Shown: positions 20,711-23,315 of the stretch, one piece after another
Layout: the number at the start of each line of letters is the position of its first letter
How positions within the stretch are numbered: the stretch's first letter is position 1
Source: Endozoicomonas sp031844845
Lineage (GTDB): Bacteria > Pseudomonadota > Gammaproteobacteria > Pseudomonadales > Endozoicomonadaceae
Direction: 5' to 3'
Length of the DNA stretch: 23,315 nt
Assembly (NCBI RefSeq): GCF_031844845.1
Contig: NZ_JAVRMB020000386.1
Coordinates: 1 to 23,315, forward strand
Program-made: the position numbers and the translations under genes
Notes under the pieces: model-generated
What the model was told of the DNA's origin: nothing
Databases searched by the model: none
What the model saw: only the letters and a program-made list of their open reading frames with translations

Positions 20711-23315
20711 ATGGGAATTGGCATCGCCCTGTCCAACACGCACACTGCTCCTTATGTTGATAACGCGTCTGACGCGCAGGTATCCGGTCAGCGGTTGGGC
20801 TCGTGGGCTTTGTGGAAAATAAAGACGGTGGCTGTCGATACCGCAGGTTATTTGATGCCTGATGTTGATTTTAAGTTTACCCCCTCCCTCCGGGGGCTGG
20901 CGATCTTTGGTGCCGGACTGGGTCTGCGCGTGGTCGCTGCAAACTCGGCGATCGGCATGGTGGGCCAGTGGGGAGCAACCCTGGGCGCAATGGCTTGTGA
21001 TATGCGACTGGGCGGTATTCGAGAGGAACAACCACAGGTTTCCCCGGACGTGCAAAAACAATCGGTAGAAAATCCGGAGCATCGTCTGTTGGATAATGCG
21101 CCAACCCCCGAAATCAATAAACCACAAAGCCCGCCCCAGACCCCACCGGCAAACGGGTCGCTAACGCTTGATCAAGCTCTGGCAGACACCAGGACCGGGG
21201 AGGGGACTCCGGTATTTATTGAAACACGGACAACGGAAGATGGTCGATGTTGCAGGCTGGTCTGGGCAGAATCCGGAGATCAACAACCGATACCGGACAT
21301 TCTCCGGGCGCTAACTGCCACCGATAAAGCACTGTTGGATAACTTGCCATCTCTGCTGACCGAACAGTCATTCGCACCAGAGAAGTCTTGGGCAGGCGGT
21401 GGGCATAGAGAGGCATGTGAATCCTTTTATCAGAACCTGGTAACCCGGGGCGCAGCGATCAACATTAAGCACCCTCTGGTCTGGCTGAGGGATTTTATGG
21501 CTGCCTTCAAAAGACAGCGGCCCGAGGTGCTGGATGGTCATGATCTGCTCAATAAAATCCTGGCCTATGCAGCCATGGATAAACAGTGTAACCGGGCAAT
21601 GCAGTTATTAACGGGTTTCAAACTGTTTAATCCTGAGTCCGATGCGGCACAAGTGTTGATTCCGCAATCTTCGCCACCCAATAAGGATTTCAGGAAATGT
21701 ATCGCCTTGCTGGAATCGGTTGAAAATTGGCAGACAAACACCACTCAACAGGCTGTTTTTGTTAATGGTGGATTCGGATCAGCGGGTAAACTTCTGACAG
21801 GTTTCTCTCTGCTAAGTTTGTTTGGGAGTGGGATGGGTGGGGCTACATATAAAACCTATTGTGCCGCTTCTGATGCAGCCATTGATGCGAGTACCTGCTA
21901 CTCCAATCCACTCAGCAAAGCATGCGATAAATCCACTGGATATCATCTGGTTAAGGGTGGGCTTTGCGATAATTTTTGTATTAAGGTCGATAGTGCTGAT
22001 TCTAATTATGAGTATAGTTATGACGTTCCTATCGAAAAAGGTACTCCAGACGCGAGTCAATTTGATCCCGATTTGGCGCAAGAACTTGGTTTTGAGCGTT
22101 GCTTCAATGCAGGGAGTAACATCGAAGATCTATTTGTTATTGATAAGGGAGTTAAGGACTACAATTGTACTGTCGGGGATAGAAACCGTTTACCAGTCAG
22201 TGGACAGGACTGCCTGTATCAATACGCTGTCAAGGAATGCTCTCTGTTAAAGGACAGCGGAAACGTCGCTGCCAGATTTTGCGCGTTATGTGATGCCTCG
22301 TACCACCAGAGTCTTCAATGCAATCCACGTTACGTCACTATTTCAACAATAACGTACAATAGGAACTCTGTCTCTCTGGAAACTATTTGCGAATACCAGA
22401 ATGCAATAGTATCCAGTAAAGCGTATCAAAGCATTTGCAAGAATTACTGTATTAATAATATGAAATCCTTGCCTTTATATACGCAACAAACGGGAGATCA
22501 GACTTGGTGGTGGAAGTTGGGTCCGGATCGTTGTTTGCGAGCTAAAAAAGCTATCACCGGAGTATTTGATCTTTACGAAGCCAATATCAACTATCGATGT
22601 AAAGCCCCTGAGGGGGTTATTCCTCTGCAAAATATCGATTGTCTTAATTCTTATCTGGATCAGAAGTGTCGGGTAATGACAAGTGCTGATTGTTCCTCAT
22701 CTCCATTACTGGCCGATGTGTGTGATGCTGCCAAAGATCCGGCTTTAAGGTGTAACCCCGTACCGACCACAACGCCTGTACCGACCACAACGCCTGTACC
22801 GACCACAACGCCTGTACCGACCACAACGCCCGTTCCGACCACAACGCCTGCAACAATACCAGCTCAAACCACAATGCCTCAGGAAACATCGTTCGGAACT
22901 GTCCCCTTGAATGCCTCCATCGTAGGCGGTTCCACGACCGTTCCGACCACAACGCCTGCAACAACACCAGCTCAAACCACAATGCTTCAGGAAACATCGT
23001 TCGGAACTGTCTCCTTGAATGCCTCCATCGCAGGCGGTTCCACGACCGTTCCGACAACAACGCCTGCAACAACACCAGCTCAAACCACAATGCTTCAGGA
23101 AACATCGTTCGGAACTGTCCCCTTGAATGCCGCCATCGCAGGCGGTTCCGTACTCGGTGTTGGCGCAGTTCTGGGCGGTTTCTGGATCCACGGTGCATGG
23201 CAGGGAAAACGGGGTTGTGAATTATTCCGTCACCCTCTGGACCTGGTTCGTGGTCGGGCGTCGTTTTGTGCCGGAGGGCATCAGGCAGTGCCCACCGCAG
23301 ATCCGGCAGCAACGG
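20711..23315 (+). CDS. Large cysteine-rich, mucin-like membrane protein, 3' end beyond window
   Basis: A single frame stays open for 868 codons to the window edge. ATG 20711 follows AGAGGA at 6 bases, and an in-frame TAA lies at 20639, so the start is well fixed. Residues 60-95 are Gly/Ala-rich and hydrophobic; 100-357 form a domain I do not recognise; 361-380 (LLTGFSLLSLFGSG) could cross the membrane. Residues 384-683 hold 22 cysteines in two tandem modules of about 144 residues plus the start of a third. A Thr/Pro stalk of VPTTTP repeats and 36-residue repeats (684-805) leads to a likely membrane helix (806-830, AAIAGGSVLGVGAVLGG) and a Cys-containing tail. There is no classical signal peptide. 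This is the layout of a disulfide-bonded surface protein on a mucin-like stalk. Function unknown; host interaction is inference. Confidence 0.85.
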   Translation, partial: MGIGIALSNTHTAPYVDNASDAQVSGQRLGSWALWKIKTVAVDTAGYLMPDVDFKFTPSLRGLAIFGAGLGLRVVAANSAIGMVGQWGATLGAMACDMRLGGIREEQPQVSPDVQKQSVENPEHRLLDNAPTPEINKPQSPPQTPPANGSLTLDQALADTRTGEGTPVFIETRTTEDGRCCRLVWAESGDQQPIPDILRALTATDKALLDNLPSLLTEQSFAPEKSWAGGGHREACESFYQNLVTRGAAINIKHPLVWLRDFMAAFKRQRPEVLDGHDLLNKILAYAAMDKQCNRAMQLLTGFKLFNPESDAAQVLIPQSSPPNKDFRKCIALLESVENWQTNTTQQAVFVNGGFGSAGKLLTGFSLLSLFGSGMGGATYKTYCAASDAAIDASTCYSNPLSKACDKSTGYHLVKGGLCDNFCIKVDSADSNYEYSYDVPIEKGTPDASQFDPDLAQELGFERCFNAGSNIEDLFVIDKGVKDYNCTVGDRNRLPVSGQDCLYQYAVKECSLLKDSGNVAARFCALCDASYHQSLQCNPRYVTISTITYNRNSVSLETICEYQNAIVSSKAYQSICKNYCINNMKSLPLYTQQTGDQTWWWKLGPDRCLRAKKAITGVFDLYEANINYRCKAPEGVIPLQNIDCLNSYLDQKCRVMTSADCSSSPLLADVCDAAKDPALRCNPVPTTTPVPTTTPVPTTTPVPTTTPVPTTTPATIPAQTTMPQETSFGTVPLNASIVGGSTTVPTTTPATTPAQTTMLQETSFGTVSLNASIAGGSTTVPTTTPATTPAQTTMLQETSFGTVPLNAAIAGGSVLGVGAVLGGFWIHGAWQGKRGCELFRHPLDLVRGRASFCAGGHQAVPTADPAAT
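22760..22849 (+). repeat. Five tandem 18-bp repeats encoding VPTTTP
   Basis: Copies of GTACCGACCACAACGCCT start at 22760, 22778, 22796, 22814 and 22832. The fourth ends CCC and the fifth starts GTT; otherwise they are identical. The near-absence of silent change suggests recent expansion by slippage. They begin the Thr/Pro stalk of the large protein. Confidence 0.95.
22832..23149 (+). repeat. Three tandem 108-bp repeats encoding a 36-residue unit
   Basis: Units start at 22832, 22940 and 23048 (the last is 102 bases, ending at 23149). Each encodes VPTTTPAT, PAQTTM, QETSFGTV and LNASI.GGSTT in order, with few substitutions. The third unit continues without a break into the membrane helix, whose first residues (NAAIAGGS) match the end of every unit. 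The repeat therefore spans the original junction of stalk and anchor. Confidence 0.95.

Noticed and set aside
21822..22250. 142-residue + frame inside the large protein gene
   Set aside because: It lies in a different frame within the 868-codon frame and has no motif or ribosome site; the Cys-module periodicity supports the long frame.
22760..23149. CRISPR-like array
   Set aside because: The repeats are contiguous, in coding frame and have no unique spacers.
22644..23312. Long - strand frames opposite the repeat region (222 and 148 residues)
   Set aside because: They are antisense to the open + frame; their repeats simply mirror the 18-bp and 108-bp DNA repeats and there is no ribosome site.

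Overview
The window looks like chromosomal DNA of a marine gammaproteobacterium, probably an Oceanospirillales-type or Endozoicomonas-like lineage. This rests on the gene set (pheT-ihfA-merR, apt next to an anr/fnr gene, ttcA, sprT, recQ, Bax-type hydrolase, Yip1) combined with a eukaryote-like tyrosine phosphatase and a mucin-like, cysteine-rich surface-type protein. The taxonomic call is inference; there is no rRNA or tRNA to test it.

Layout. 1-3205 is a housekeeping run on the + strand: pheT, ihfA and an overlapping MerR-type gene. 3286-5529 (-) is an A+T-rich accessory gene encoding a 747-residue protein with a complete tyrosine phosphatase domain, a probable host-directed effector, with its own promoter. 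5530-6088 is non-coding; its 3' half is dense in stem-loops and may be a structured RNA or a group II intron remnant. 6089-6673 (-) is a UPF0149/YecA-family gene. 7032-9617 (+) is an ammonium-transporter/histidine-kinase/receiver fusion. 9775-11598 (+) is recQ, converging with and overlapping sprT (-), followed by a Yip1-family membrane protein gene (-). 13369-16148 (+) holds a Bax-like glucosaminidase and two tandem DUF547 exported proteins. ttcA (-) and a short DksA/TraR-type zinc-finger gene (+) diverge from 17118-17343. 17674-17911 is a cluster of short palindromic repeats. Then, all on the - strand, come a small lysozyme-like gene, apt and anr/fnr.

The right end (20711-23315, +) is a single frame open for 868 codons that runs off the window without a stop. 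It encodes a large protein with an N-terminal domain, a hydrophobic segment, two tandem cysteine modules of about 144 residues and the start of a third, a Thr/Pro stalk built from 18-bp and 108-bp DNA repeats, and a membrane anchor. I do not recognise its family, and it is the most interesting object here.

Smaller points of interest are a 17-bp tandem duplication that doubles the -10 box of the anr/fnr promoter, a palindromic repeat inside the 5' end of the first DUF547 gene, and a 159-bp element with perfect 12-bp terminal inverted repeats. No tRNA, rRNA, CRISPR array, transposase or integrase gene was seen.
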